This document shows positions 32,514-42,013 of a DNA stretch of 64,000 nt, piece by piece. Each line of letters starts with the position of its first letter. The first letter of the stretch is position 1. The notes beneath the pieces were generated by a model. That model was not told where the DNA came from, searched no databases, and saw only the letters and a list, made by a program, of their open reading frames with translations. Made by a program: the position numbers and the translations under genes. This DNA is from Symbiodinium natans (lineage: Eukaryota > Sar > Dinophyceae > Suessiales > Symbiodiniaceae): contig CAJNDS010000465.1 in the NCBI GenBank assembly GCA_905221605.1, positions 1-64,000 on the forward strand, given 5' to 3'.

Positions 32514-34164
32514 TTATCGAATTCGTGGCATGCCGGTCGGAGTCGGGCTCATCAATGTTCTGGGCACATACAGGCCCCAGGGGCAGAAGGGCTGCGTGCT
32601 GCAGGGCTTGGCACAGCGTAGGCGTCTGTTGTGGTCCATGTAGAAGAGGCGTGTGTCTTCTTGGGCAAGCCGGAAAGTATCCGGAAGGCAGACACTGGGC
32701 ACGATGGTGCATCCGCGGTACCGTCTGTCAGGCGGCTCGGGGATGCAGAGGCGTGGGCAGGCAGGCAGCCTATCGGCTGTGGGCAGAGCGGCGAAGGAGA
32801 ACGGTCCGCGGGCGGGCTCACGAGGTGCAGGCCTGCGAGGCTCGTGGGCATCCCCCTTGTCCGTGAGTAGGCCTAGGAGGTCCGTGTCGTTGTCCACCGT
32901 GCCATCGTCGGCGGCATTTTTACCGGGCGCCGAGTCGTGGGCGGGCTCCGGCGTGCTGGGCGGGTTGGTAAAGGGGTACTCGCCCGAGAACACGGAGAAG
33001 GCTTCCGTGTCCAACATGAACCTTGCGCTGATACTGCCCTGGGCCGCTTGGGACCTGATTTGCTCGTAGTCTAGGCGATGGATCATAATGGCCTTCCGGG
33101 CGTCTCGGACGACGCATTCTCGTCCTTCCTCGAAGCATGACATAGGCAGGGGGTCTTGGATTGGCCTGGGCTGGTCTGAGGCGTCCACATCTATAGGCTG
33201 GGGCTCGCTGGGCTTTTTGGCCTCATACGTGAACCAGAAAGTCTTCCAGTCCACCTCTTGGGCTCCTCTGAGCGGCTGGCCCATTCCGTAGAAGTGGTAC
33301 CATGTGCGGCCGTCGAATTGCATCATAGGCAGGTGGTATGCCTCGTGGGGCCCAGGCTGCGTGGGCTCTGTAGGCTCGGCCTTGACGGGCACGGCTTTGG
33401 GCTGTGCAGGTGGCTTTGGCTCAGTCGGGGCCAGCTGAGTCGGCGCTTGGGCGTCCTGGAGGTCAGTCCGGATCGGGCAGGGTGCTGGGCCCGGCATAAT
33501 AGGCGGCAAGGGCATCTGCGGCGTCGTCGGCCAGGTCAGCCCAGGCCTTCCTTTCCAAGGCCGCGGCGTCAGCAGGCAGCTGACCCCCGCGCGCTCTAGG
33601 CAAAGGAGGCAAGTCAGGGCCTGTGGCAGGCGTCTCAGGCATAGAGTGGGCAATGCGATTGAGCAGCTCCTCCGGCACGGGGGCCTGGTCGCGGCGGAAG
33701 TGCAGCTGCGGCAGGTCGCGGCCGTCCGCGAAGGCTTTGCGGACGTGGTTGGCTGTCCATATGCGTGAAGTGGACAGGTCCACGAAGGTCCAGTCGCGGC
33801 GCTGGGCTTCGGGGTCGCTCCCCTATGCAGGGGTGGGTGCGGCCTGCTGTGCGGAGGCTAGCAGTGTTTCTCGCCGGGCCGAAGCGGCTTTGAAGTCTTG
33901 AAGCTCCTGTGCTTGCTGAGGCGTCAGCAGGGCAGGAACCGGCTGGGCGGGTTGCCTTTCGGGGGCCGAGTCCCCGGCATTGGAGGCTTGTACAGGCTCC
34001 GTCGGACCCGAGGCCGGTGCGGCGGGGGTCTCGGCAGGTGTAGGCGGTTCGGCCGGCGCGGACTGGGCGGCGAGTCCTGCAAGGAGGCTCTGCTTGGCAC
34101 TCTCGTCCATTTGGGCCCAGAGTGCAGCAAACTGGGCAAGAGCTGAATCCGGTGCATTGGCCAT
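32514..34164 (-). pseudogene. Gag-like ORF of the YR element, with in-frame TAG and a frameshift
   Basis: The ATG at 34,164 opens an Ala/Pro/Gln-rich frame (ANAPDSALAQFAALWAQM). It meets TAG at 33,823 but resumes in the same frame with SDPEAQRRDWTFVDLS to 33,463. A frameshift there leads to the frame ending at 32,514, with conserved-looking WYHFYGMGQPL, VDWKTFWFTYEAKKPS, CFEEGRECVVRDARK and RLFYMDHNRRLRCAKPC. A role in RNA or particle packaging is assumed from position upstream of recombinase and RT; no Gag family motif is visible. A very G-rich stretch at 32,320-32,370 lies between this ORF and the recombinase leader. Confidence 0.5.
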
Positions 34165-34676
34165 GGCGCCGTATACACAAAGGATAGGGCACAGAGGAAG
34201 GCAGAGGGCTTGGGAGGGAGCGCTTAGGATTGACAAGGCGGCAAGGCTCACTCGACACATAGAACATGTGCATTGCGGCAAGGCAGGCAAGCATATGCAA
34301 CTCTCAAGCAGAAGCGGGCCTCGGGGCGTTGTCGGGCTAGGGCTGTGGGACGTACCTGAAGTTATCAAACGCTACGGAGCGGACATGCGTGCTCACTTCG
34401 GCGGACGCGGGGGGGGCACATAGGCTGGGGCTATGGGACATGCTGACTGAAGTTGACGAGGCCGCCTGATTGAAAAGGAAACTGTGTACAGGTCTCGAAA
34501 ATGCGTCCTAGCAAGAAATGAGCTCTGGGCGGAAGAATGATGTCCTGGTGGTCGATCTGGATCAGGTACCTGGCGGCGGGGCAAGGTGGGTTGGCAGCAA
34601 CACAAAGCAGGCCTAAAGGGGTCGGGGCACCAGTCGGGCTCGGGGCGACATGGGCCGAGGGGCAGCTGCGCTAAGG

Positions 34677-35387
34677 CTAGAAATCCGAGGCGGATGTGCT
34701 GGAGCCATCGTCGTTCTCCGAAGAAGCTCGGCTCGATGGCATAGGCAGACCGGCTAAGTACCACCTGCAATCGGACGCCGTCCACCAGTCAATGGCGTGC
34801 AGGGCGTGCCGGGAGGCAGGTGAGAGGCAGGCCCACATGTTAGACACAATGTGGCTCAAGGCGGCGAGGCAGCGCCAACTCACCTGCAGCGGCAGGAGTG
34901 CTGACACAGGCAAGCCGTGTAGGGCAAAAACGTGGGCATGTGTGCGCTGCAGGGGCGTCATGTGCAGAGAGCACTGTCGGCGGCAGTGGGCGTTTTGGTA
35001 CCGAGTGCAAAAGGTGCGCATGGGCGGTGCAGACTGCAAGTTGACCCCGTGGCGGGGCCCAGCAGGCAACGGAGGCAGAATCTGTGCAGCATTGCTCAGC
35101 AGGTGCTGAGGCGGCGGGGCCTTCGGCAAGGGCCAGTGTGCCACAGGCGGCCCATGGGCGGGAGTCGGGCCGACACGCGAAAGAGCATGGCTGTGGGCGA
35201 AGTCTTCATGGGCGGACGAGGCAGTGGGGTCCGGACCTGTGTCGCTGCTATCTTCCGTGCAGCTCCATGGTTCCGTGTTCCATGGGCAGTCGGTGTAGTC
35301 TGGATCAGCCGGCGAGTGTCCAGGCAAGGCAAGTCGTCGAGGATTCGGAGCCGAAAGGAGCTTCCGGAGGCTGACCTGGGCAGGCAT
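34677..35387 (-). CDS. Uncharacterised ORF of the YR element
   Basis: The ATG at 35,387 follows the stop of the preceding gag-like ORF by only 13 nt. The 236-residue product has an acidic N-terminal third (DPDYTDCPWNTEPWSCTEDS) and a Cys/His-containing middle (RTFCTRYQNAHCRRQCSLH). It ends with Trp-rich helices (AIDWWTASDCRWYLAGL) and an acidic Ser-rich tail. The Cys/His set may bind zinc, and a nucleic-acid-binding accessory role is guessed from that alone. The frame is intact. 34,165-34,676 has no supported gene. Confidence 0.45.
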   Translation of the reverse strand: MPAQVSLRKLLSAPNPRRLALPGHSPADPDYTDCPWNTEPWSCTEDSSDTGPDPTASSAHEDFAHSHALSRVGPTPAHGPPVAHWPLPKAPPPQHLLSNAAQILPPLPAGPRHGVNLQSAPPMRTFCTRYQNAHCRRQCSLHMTPLQRTHAHVFALHGLPVSALLPLQVSWRCLAALSHIVSNMWACLSPASRHALHAIDWWTASDCRWYLAGLPMPSSRASSENDDGSSTSASDF

Positions 35388-35400
35388 GACGGGGTAGGGC

Positions 35401-36239
35401 CTAGGGGGGCAAGTTGCGTTCGAGGCGGTTGACTCGTTCTTCTAAGCTAAGGATTTCACGGCGAATCCGGGCCAGGGGGTTTGCTTCAGACCATTGGTCT
35501 GCAGGCACCTGAAAAGTTCTTAGGGTGGCGAGGTGGGCATTATAGGGCAGGGCTGCCATGCGCCTTGCAATGTTGAGCTGTGCAGGGATGGGCTCAACTG
35601 TGGCGCTCAGGTGCAGAAATTCGGCCTGGGCCCGAATTTTGTATGCTAGGAAGTCGGAGGCCAGCAGGTCGTAAGGCGGGTATGGGCAGGTTGGGCTTGG
35701 GCTAAGGCATTAAGGGCGGAGTTAAGCAGTGAGTTGCACGCTGCAAGGCTATGCTTGAGTTGCTCGGCCTGGGCGCCAAGCAATTGCGTGTAGCTTTCTT
35801 GGGCTCTGAGCTGGTTGTGCTGGAAGATGAGGAGGTCTTGCATGAAGCGAAGGTCCCGCAAGATCGCAGGTGATAGTTGAGCCTGCGCCGGGCCATCCAG
35901 CTGGCTGACCCCTGTGCTGTACAGGGACCCCGAAGGAGGCATCTGGGCCGTTGGCAGGGCTGTCACTGGAGTGGCGGAGCGCCGCGAGGGCGTAGGCTGC
36001 GGTGTAGGCTGCGACGAAGTCGGGCATCCAGTGGGAGCAGGTGCCTCCGGTGGGCCCCTAAAAAGCGTAGGCGGCGTAGAGCACGTGCATCCAGCTGGAG
36101 CTTGGGCAGTTGACGTCGGGCGTCGCCAGAGAGCGATGCGTCTTTGATGAATGTGCCAAAGTTGCTCCCAGCTGCCGCAATAAGCGTCGTCTGAGGCTGC
36201 TGGAGCTGTCCCAGTAGGCATGGGACGGTTCGAGGCCAT
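35401..36239 (-). pseudogene. First gag-like ORF of the YR element (one frameshift)
   Basis: The ATG at 36,239 (MASNRPMPTGTAP) opens a Pro/Thr-rich segment, then a helical, coiled-coil-like stretch (ILRDLRFMQDLLIFQHNQLR ... QAEQLKHSLAACNSLL). Near 35,695 coding must shift frame to continue as YDLLASDFLAYKIRAQAEFL and end REILSLEERVNRLERNLPP at TAG 35,401. The helical C-terminus and 5'-most position suggest a structural gag role. The shift could be programmed, but like the others in this element is more simply an indel. Confidence 0.5.
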
Positions 36240-36318
36240 GGCGCGGGCGAGTCACTAAAACACCAGGCTTACCAGGGGGCTGGAGCCTCTAGAGAAGCAA
36301 ATAAGGGCGTAGTGGCCT

Positions 36319-36462
36319 CGAAAGAAAAGCTCACAAGCTAGGCACGGCCCCAACTCGGGTTAGGTCAGGGCCAGCTGAGCCAGGAGCTAGCTGGGCCGGG
36401 CGAACATGGTCGGTCATGATTCGTGCGTGTCAAAACACCTGGGAAAAACAAAACCCAGAGCG
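36319..36462 (-). repeat. Split direct repeat A1 (5' end of element)
   Basis: 144 bp identical to A2. It lies at the upstream border of the element and ends where the plus-strand LINE sequence begins (36,463). It precedes the first gag-like ATG at 36,239 by 80 bp and may carry the promoter. Confidence 0.9.
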
Positions 36463-36858
36463 ATGCTGTGCAACGCAAGGCAGTGCAACAAGCAAAGGCA
36501 GATCGTTTGAAGCAGCAGTATGCTGAGGTGCTGCGTGACATTGGCCAACTCACATCAGACATTACCCAGCGAGAGAAAGAGGTTGCAGAATCACAGGCGG
36601 CAATGCAAGCCGAGGTCGAGGCTGCTGAGCCCGCATCGCCACAGCCTGAGATACTTGCCATGTTGCGTGAAGTTGGTGTCAACCTCACCTCAGACCAGGA
36701 AACCCAACTCAGATGCCACCTGGCAAAGCAACCGCCGCATAGCCAAGCCCAAGCGTCGCCGAACTGAAGAGGCCGTCAAAGAGCCTGAGAATAAGCCGGC
36801 GCCAGCTGAAGGCGACGCAGCGCTTGGCACAGGCCCAGAGGCCATGCAGCAGGGGTAA
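36463..36858 (+). pseudogene. LINE N-terminal ORF, coiled coil (frameshifted)
   Basis: The plus frame gives DAVQRKAVQQAKADRLKQQY, IGQLTSDITQREKEVAESQ and ILAMLREVGVNLTSDQETQL, a heptad-like helix. It then needs a shift near 36,740 to continue as KPKRRRTEEAVKEPENKPAP, ending at the stop at 36,858. A basic patch after a coiled coil is typical of LINE N-terminal RNA-binding regions. 36,859-37,540 is open in pieces only, in Pro-rich frames that probably belong to the same protein. Confidence 0.45.
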
Positions 36859-37539
36859 CCCGCCAACAAGGGGAGTACAGCCAGGGAGCCTTTTCGCCTG
36901 GCAAAGTGGGAACCAGCACAGGGCCAATTTGGCTGCAGTGCACCTTCATCGCACTGCCCACTGGACCGTCATTTGCGCGCGACTCTTAGAAGAGCTCCTA
37001 CAGTGGGGTTCTTGCCTTGATGTCAATCACGCTACCCCAGATCTGGTCCATGCACACCAAGTTTTGATCCAGCATCTCTGTTTTTCTCTCCACGCCTTCT
37101 CTGCAATCCATCATGAAGCTGACACGCAGCATGTGCCCAGCCCCGCACATCCTGGTCAGCAGCAAGCTTGGACGTGGCCCGCTCGCACTGTGCCCGCTGG
37201 TGAAGGTGAGGAAATCTGTAGCCCAAGGCCAGCTGAAGATGATGCTTTACCTGATCCTGCGTGTGTTGCGAACTCTCCGAGAGGTACCCAAACATCTGTG
37301 TCTGGCGGCGGGGAGCCTACAATGCTCAATCCGTCGTCCCCCAGACACAGCATTGCACTTCCTTGCTTGCAGATCCCTCTCCTGCAAAAATTCCGGCCGT
37401 TTCTCTGCCAACTCCGAAGTCCCAGTCAATGCTCAGCGAACCGATTGAAACACTGATTGACTGCGATGCCTCCCAAGGGGCCCAAGAAGCAAGGGCCTGT
37501 ATCAGAGCCCGCCCTTGTGATGCATTGCTTGTTCCTGTG

Positions 37540-38760
37540 CCAGCAACCCCCCCTTCTCGAGCCGAGACTGGGGGGTTGCTTGCTTCTGCAGATGCCCTTG
37601 AACCCCACTCCTCAAGCGATGAGCTCGCAGCCCAATCAAGTGATCCGGGCCCCATAACCCTCCTGGTTAAAGCTTCTGCAGCTGCCTCTGAACCCCGCTC
37701 CTCCAGCGATGAGCGCAACCCTGCTGGATAAAGCGTCTGCAGATGCCCTTGAACCCCACTCCCCAATCGATAAGCTTGAAGCCCCAATAAGTGACCTTGG
37801 CCCCGCAACCCTCCTGGATCAGGCGCAAGAAGAAAGTGAAGTAAAACATGCTCCACAGCAGGCTCCACAGCCCAATAAGTGACCTTGGCCCCGCAACCCT
37901 CCTGGATCAGGCGCAAGAAGAAAGTGAAGTAACACATGCTCCACAGCAGGCTCCACAGCAGGCTCCAGCAACCCCCCCTTTTCGAACCGAAAATGGGGGG
38001 TTGCTTTTTGCTCTACAGCTGCCTTTGCACACTCCTCATGTGCTGAACTCGCAGCCCAAACAGGTGACTTTGGGCTCGCGGCTCCAGATCAAGCTACAGC
38101 AACCCCCCGTTCTCGAGCTGAGAAGGGGGGGTTGCTTTTTGCTGGTAAAGCTTCTGCAAGCGATGAGTTCGCAGCCCAAACAGGTGACACTGGCCCCGCG
38201 GCTCCAAAGCCCGCTCCAGCAACCCTTCCTTGTCGAGCCGAGACTGGGGGGTTGCTTTTTGCCGATAAATCCTCTGCCCTTGCACACTCTTCACGCGGCG
38301 AGCTCGCAGCCCAAACAGGTGACTTTGGCCCCACGGCTCCAAAGCAAGCTCCAGCAACCCCCGTTCTGGAGCTGAGAAGGGGGAGTTGCTTTTTGCTGAT
38401 AAAGCTTCTGCAGATGCCCTTGAACCCCACTCCTCAAGCGATGATGAGTACGCAGCCCAAACAGGTGACACTGGCCCCGCGGCTCTAAAGCCCGCTCCAG
38501 CAACCCCCCTTGCACACTCATCACGCGGTGAGCTCGCAGCCCAAACAGGTGACTTTGGCCCCACGGCTCCAAAGCCAACCCAGCAACCTCCTCTTGTCGA
38601 GCCGAGAACGGGGGGTTGCTTTTTGCTGATTTCTCTGCCCTTGCACACTCCTCACGCGATGAGCTTGCAGCCCAAACAGGTGACTTTAGCCCCTCGCCTC
38701 CAAAGCAGGCTCCAGCAACCCTCCCTTCTGGAGCCGAGAATGGGGGCTGAAAAAGCCTCT
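37540..38760 (+). repeat. Array of hairpin-forming repeats inside the LINE
   Basis: About eight copies of a module spaced 80-140 bp (one gap over 400 bp) centre on an inverted repeat agcaacccccc ... ggggggttgct whose inner arms (ttctc/gagaa) also pair. The best is at 38,098-38,136 with a nearly perfect stem of 17 bp. Copies lie near 37,541, 37,970, 38,098, 38,218, 38,354, 38,505 (half), 38,580 and 38,714. Translated, the modules give a repeated peptide of about 45 residues (ELAAQTGDFGPTAPK .. ETGGLLFADKASA). An 89-bp tandem duplication also lies at 37,782-37,957. Confidence 0.8.
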
Positions 38761-39951
38761 GCAGCTGGCCTTGATCTCCACGCCTCAAATGGCGAGGTCA
38801 CAGCCCAAGCAGGTGTGTGCTCAGATATGCCCGAAGCATGTCCCCCAAAAGCAGAGGAAACTGATTGGGCCGGTGCTGCTGCGCTGTGTTTGGCCAAACA
38901 GCTCCAGCCAGGGCAACAGCCCCCGCAGGAATTGGAAAGCAGGTTGTTGGACATGTTGCAGGAGCTTGAGGAGGCAGGGCCCTTAACCCCCCGAACTCAA
39001 GCTTGGGGAGAGGCTGTGTGCGCAGCGTTGGAAGGTGACGCAGGAGCCTGTGCACTTGCGCGCCAGCACCCTCATCTCCAGGTTGATGTGTCCAGGCATA
39101 CTGATTCAGCTGAACCACAGCCTAATCCCTGTCAGGCCCGCCTCACTGCAGCTGAACACGGACTGCCCGCACTTTGTGTAAGCCCACCTCCCAAAGCACC
39201 TTCTTCCCACCCAACAAAGAACCCCATAAGCGTGGGTGTAAATGCAGGAGATGAGCAACCCCCGCCCAAGACCTGCGTCACCTTTGCCAACACCACCAGC
39301 TGGAATCCTACAACAGCGCAGTGGGTGGCTTCCCAGCGGTCTATTTGCACCATGGTTTCTGAAACGCACCTTGGGCCCACTGGTCAAAGCAGAGCTGCCA
39401 CTGTGCTTGATCGTTTGGGGGTTCGTGCCGACTTTGCCTCAGCTGCCAACACTGACAAGGGCGGATGGGCTGGTGGCCTCCTGGTCGCGGCTCACCGCCA
39501 CCGTAACATTGCATGGAAGCCCGGATTTGTGCATGAGGGTTGTGGCTACCTTGTTGCCATGGTACGCTTGAAAAGCTGGACGTTAACTGTGATCGGGCTT
39601 TACCTCCGTCACAGCGAAGGATTGCAAGGAGCCACCAACTCCATCATAGTGGCAAACCTCATCGCTTTCCTGCAGCTCTTAAAAACGCCGTGGGTGGCAG
39701 GAGGTGACTGGAACATCGAGCCGGCTGCCATGGCTGACACAACCATACCCTCACTGTTGCACGCTGGCATTGTTGCGCCTCCTGAGCCTACCATTGCTAG
39801 TGGTGGTGTCCTGGATTGGGTCCTGGCTTCGGCCCCATTGTGTGGGGCCCTAACAATCTGCGTTGACTGGGAGGTTCCCTGGCGTCCTCATGCCGCCATC
39901 CATGTAAGCCTGCCAAGTGAAGCTGCCGCCACTCCAGTGCCACAACTGTAG
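38386..39951 (+). CDS. LINE ORF with APE-type endonuclease
   Basis: The frame covers the last hairpin modules, an acidic helical segment (ESRLLDMLQELEEAGPL) and then the endonuclease: FANTTSWNPTTAQWV, VSETHLGP (catalytic Glu), GGLLVAAHRH, VIGLYLRHSE, WVAGGDWNIEP (catalytic Asp/Asn), LDWVLAS and RPHAAIHVSL (His), the order of the endonuclease/exonuclease/phosphatase fold. It nicks target DNA for target-primed reverse transcription. The stop at 39,951 lies just before the linker ORF, which in intact relatives would be continuous. The frame has no ATG at its beginning and is part of a larger ORF. Confidence 0.78.
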   Translation: MLFADKASADALEPHSSSDDEYAAQTGDTGPAALKPAPATPLAHSSRGELAAQTGDFGPTAPKPTQQPPLVEPRTGGCFLLISLPLHTPHAMSLQPKQVTLAPRLQSRLQQPSLLEPRMGAEKASAAGLDLHASNGEVTAQAGVCSDMPEACPPKAEETDWAGAAALCLAKQLQPGQQPPQELESRLLDMLQELEEAGPLTPRTQAWGEAVCAALEGDAGACALARQHPHLQVDVSRHTDSAEPQPNPCQARLTAAEHGLPALCVSPPPKAPSSHPTKNPISVGVNAGDEQPPPKTCVTFANTTSWNPTTAQWVASQRSICTMVSETHLGPTGQSRAATVLDRLGVRADFASAANTDKGGWAGGLLVAAHRHRNIAWKPGFVHEGCGYLVAMVRLKSWTLTVIGLYLRHSEGLQGATNSIIVANLIAFLQLLKTPWVAGGDWNIEPAAMADTTIPSLLHAGIVAPPEPTIASGGVLDWVLASAPLCGALTICVDWEVPWRPHAAIHVSLPSEAAATPVPQL

Positions 39952-39972
39952 CGACCTCGACCCATACCGCTT

Positions 39973-40473
39973 TTGCCTGGTCCTCGTTTCCCCTGGGATA
40001 CGTACAGAAATCAGCCTAACACCGAACTGTTTGGCCAAGCCGCTGATGACCATCTAACACAATCTCTTGCTGCTTGGTGTTCTCAGCTTGAAGACTACCT
40101 CCTAGCCCCGGCGACCCATGCTGAGTACGGCCGAGGATGGTACATGGCCATTCAGATCAAACCCTTAGCGACCACGAGCCCCACTTGCTCTGTGTGGAAG
40201 GGTGGACCTGCTGCTTTCTGGTCTGCGCTGAGTTTTTTAACTGCGTCTCAACCCACTGAGGCCGTGCACAGACGCTTGAAAGATTGGAGTGCCAGGGTTA
40301 CATCCCTTTGGCAAGGTGAGCCAGACTCCAGGTTGAAGCAGCTCAAGGAGTGGATGGTCTCGAACCCAGCTTTGCCGTGCGCAGGGTGGGACACCCTGCT
40401 GCATGACCAGGAGAGCCAGGCAATCCAACATGCTGCCGCCGAAAGTAAGACGCAGTTAGAACGGGTCTTATGA
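39973..40473 (+). pseudogene. LINE linker between endonuclease and RT
   Basis: The frame reads PGPRFPWDTYRNQPNTELF, DHLTQSLAAWCSQLEDYLL, RGWYMAIQIKPL, RLKDWSARVTSLWQGE and AIQHAAAESKTQLERVL. This helical, Trp-rich segment is what normally connects the endonuclease to the RT in this LINE type. It is separated from the upstream frame by the stop at 39,951 and ends at TGA 40,473, after which the RT N-terminus is missing. Confidence 0.6.
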
Positions 40474-40698
40474 TAACAGATCTAAAGTGACCTGAGGTTG
40501 CTGCCTGTCAATGTGGAACAATCCTGAGATGGGTCTGTAGTGCACAAAAGATTTGGAATTGGGCCGAGTCCATACTGGCAGCTGTATATCGTCACGCAGT
40601 CCTTTGAGCCTCCAGTGCTGCTTGTCTCCTGCATTCGTGAACCTTGGCAGTGAGACAAAGATGTATGGCGGCGTATATAGCAGTGCCGCTGTAGAGTC

Positions 40699-41000
40699 AT
40701 CAGGAGAGTGCCATTCATGTGAACTTATGCACCATCAGCATACTGCTAGATCTGCAAACGTTTTACGATTGCTGCGATTTCAGCCGTTTAGCAGCGCCTC
40801 GATGCCTCTTTCCACCCATGTGCCTGCACATGGCTCTGGAAGCCTACAAGGGTGGCGTTTTCATTGTCTTATGTCGGGAGCGGTCCTCACGCTCGGGCAA
40901 AATTTGGCGAGCTTTAAAAGTGTGTCTTCTCATCAGAAATCGCACAGTTTTTTTTGGCCCTCATTTAGGCCAGAAAATTGGGTCCCAAACTAGGCCGTAG
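40699..41000 (+). pseudogene. LINE reverse transcriptase fragment (motif A region)
   Basis: The frame contains ISILLDLQTFYDCCDFSRL, the RT motif A with its catalytic Asp, followed by FPPMCLHMALEAYKGG, typical of the next helix. No motif with the catalytic DD pair follows; the frame ends at 41,000. 41,001-41,464 shows no clear coding. Confidence 0.6.
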
Positions 41001-41464
41001 CAATAGCACTCAAAACTCCATTGTAGATTGGCAAAGAAAGTTGCAAGCATACTAAGCACAATGCGCCTTTCCCACCCCCTTAGGCGCACATTAACCTGAC
41101 CCAAAAGGCCAAGCCGTTATGTTGCACTCTAGATCAACAGCATCAAGATAAGTCTTTTTTGAGCCAAAATTGGTGGAACCCAGGTGTGGCGCCAAGACCA
41201 ATGCTAAGGGACAACCAGCAGGAGAAGCTGGCTTGTGAAGCAACACTTTAAAGTAAGTGATGCCCATGCAAGGCTGTGCTCCGTCAACTGGCCTTCAGGC
41301 GAGGTTTGCATCCGTTAGTGCTGATGGTCGGTTGTGTTGCTTAGAACAGCAGCAACAGCATGTTGGAAGTGTAAAAGGTTGGACTTACTCTCTACAAGGC
41401 ACCTCTTGGAAGAGGGTCTATGATGCGGACATACCGGACTCCACAGGTCTTCCCCCCCTCACAC

Positions 41465-41866
41465 TTACCTTCCTAGAGGGTACAGATCCGACCGGACTGA
41501 TGACGGCATACTCCTCGGAAGAGATGATGCAGACTTACGCGCTGTCCTTCGCATACGGGCAGCAGCCCATATTCTGTATATCACTGAGATCAACGTTATG
41601 GGTCTTTGTACATCAGGTTTTTTTGGTAATAGGGCCACTAATTGAAGACGGAGTTGACGAGGCCATCGGCCTTCACATTTGCATGTGTGCAGCAGATTGG
41701 CCAACTCTTGCAGGCCTTCAGCCGGGGCGGCCTTGAGCATGTCGTAGGTGATGTGGTCTAAACCTCCTGCTTTGGAGGGTGTGCGGCGCACAATGCGTTG
41801 CAGGCGGGATAAGGGCAGCGCCCCAACATCGCAGGCTTGATGCATGGCAAGTTGTTGCAGGGTCAT
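41465..41866 (-). pseudogene. Inverted LINE RT fragment (pre-motif A)
   Basis: The minus frame contains SKAGGLDHITYDMLKAAP, LRLQLVALLPKKPDVQRPIT and LISVIYRIWAAARMRR, the region just upstream of RT motif A. It is the part missing from the plus-strand LINE beside it and probably belongs to the same family, turned around. 41,867-42,013 is non-coding. Confidence 0.65.
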
Positions 41867-42013
41867 TTCAGTATCCTGAGCTTTGCTCGGAGACTTAATT
41901 GACCACCTGGAAGCCCAAAACTTGCGTCGCAGTTCTCAAGAGCTTTATCCTGGAATGGTCAGCATAGGACAGCATCCTCCGCCGATAACGCACGAAAAAG
42001 CGGTCGCATCCCT

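Larger units (their letters stand above)
26941..36462 (-). mobile_element. PAT/Ngaro-like tyrosine-recombinase retrotransposon with split direct repeats
   Basis: Read on the minus strand, the element has A1 (36,319-36,462), internal ORFs, B1 (27,319-27,465), A2 (27,175-27,318), an 87-bp spacer and B2 (26,941-27,087). A1 and A2 are identical over 144 bp by eye; B1 and B2 differ at one visible base over 147 bp. B1 and A2 abut exactly. This split-direct-repeat plan is diagnostic of PAT/Ngaro-class YR retrotransposons. Internal order 5' to 3': gag-like ORFs, tyrosine recombinase, reverse transcriptase, RNase H. The element is visibly more GC-rich than its flanks. Several frame breaks make this copy non-autonomous as read. 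Confidence 0.85.
36463..41000 (+). mobile_element. LINE retrotransposon, APE-type, degraded
   Basis: The element begins exactly where the YR element's A1 repeat ends, so its 5' end is missing or was displaced. Order on the plus strand: a coiled-coil N-terminal ORF (to 36,858), an array of hairpin repeats (37,540-38,760), an endonuclease/exonuclease/phosphatase domain (39,285-39,951), a linker ORF (39,973-40,473) and a fragment of reverse transcriptase with motif A (about 40,700-41,000). That is the standard order for APE-clade LINEs. The RT region before motif A and everything after the fingers is missing here. Confidence 0.75.

Noticed and set aside
26941-36462. Reading the flanking repeats as LTRs of a Ty1/Ty3-type element
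   Set aside because: There is no integrase of DDE type and no protease, a tyrosine recombinase is present, and the repeats follow the split A/B order.
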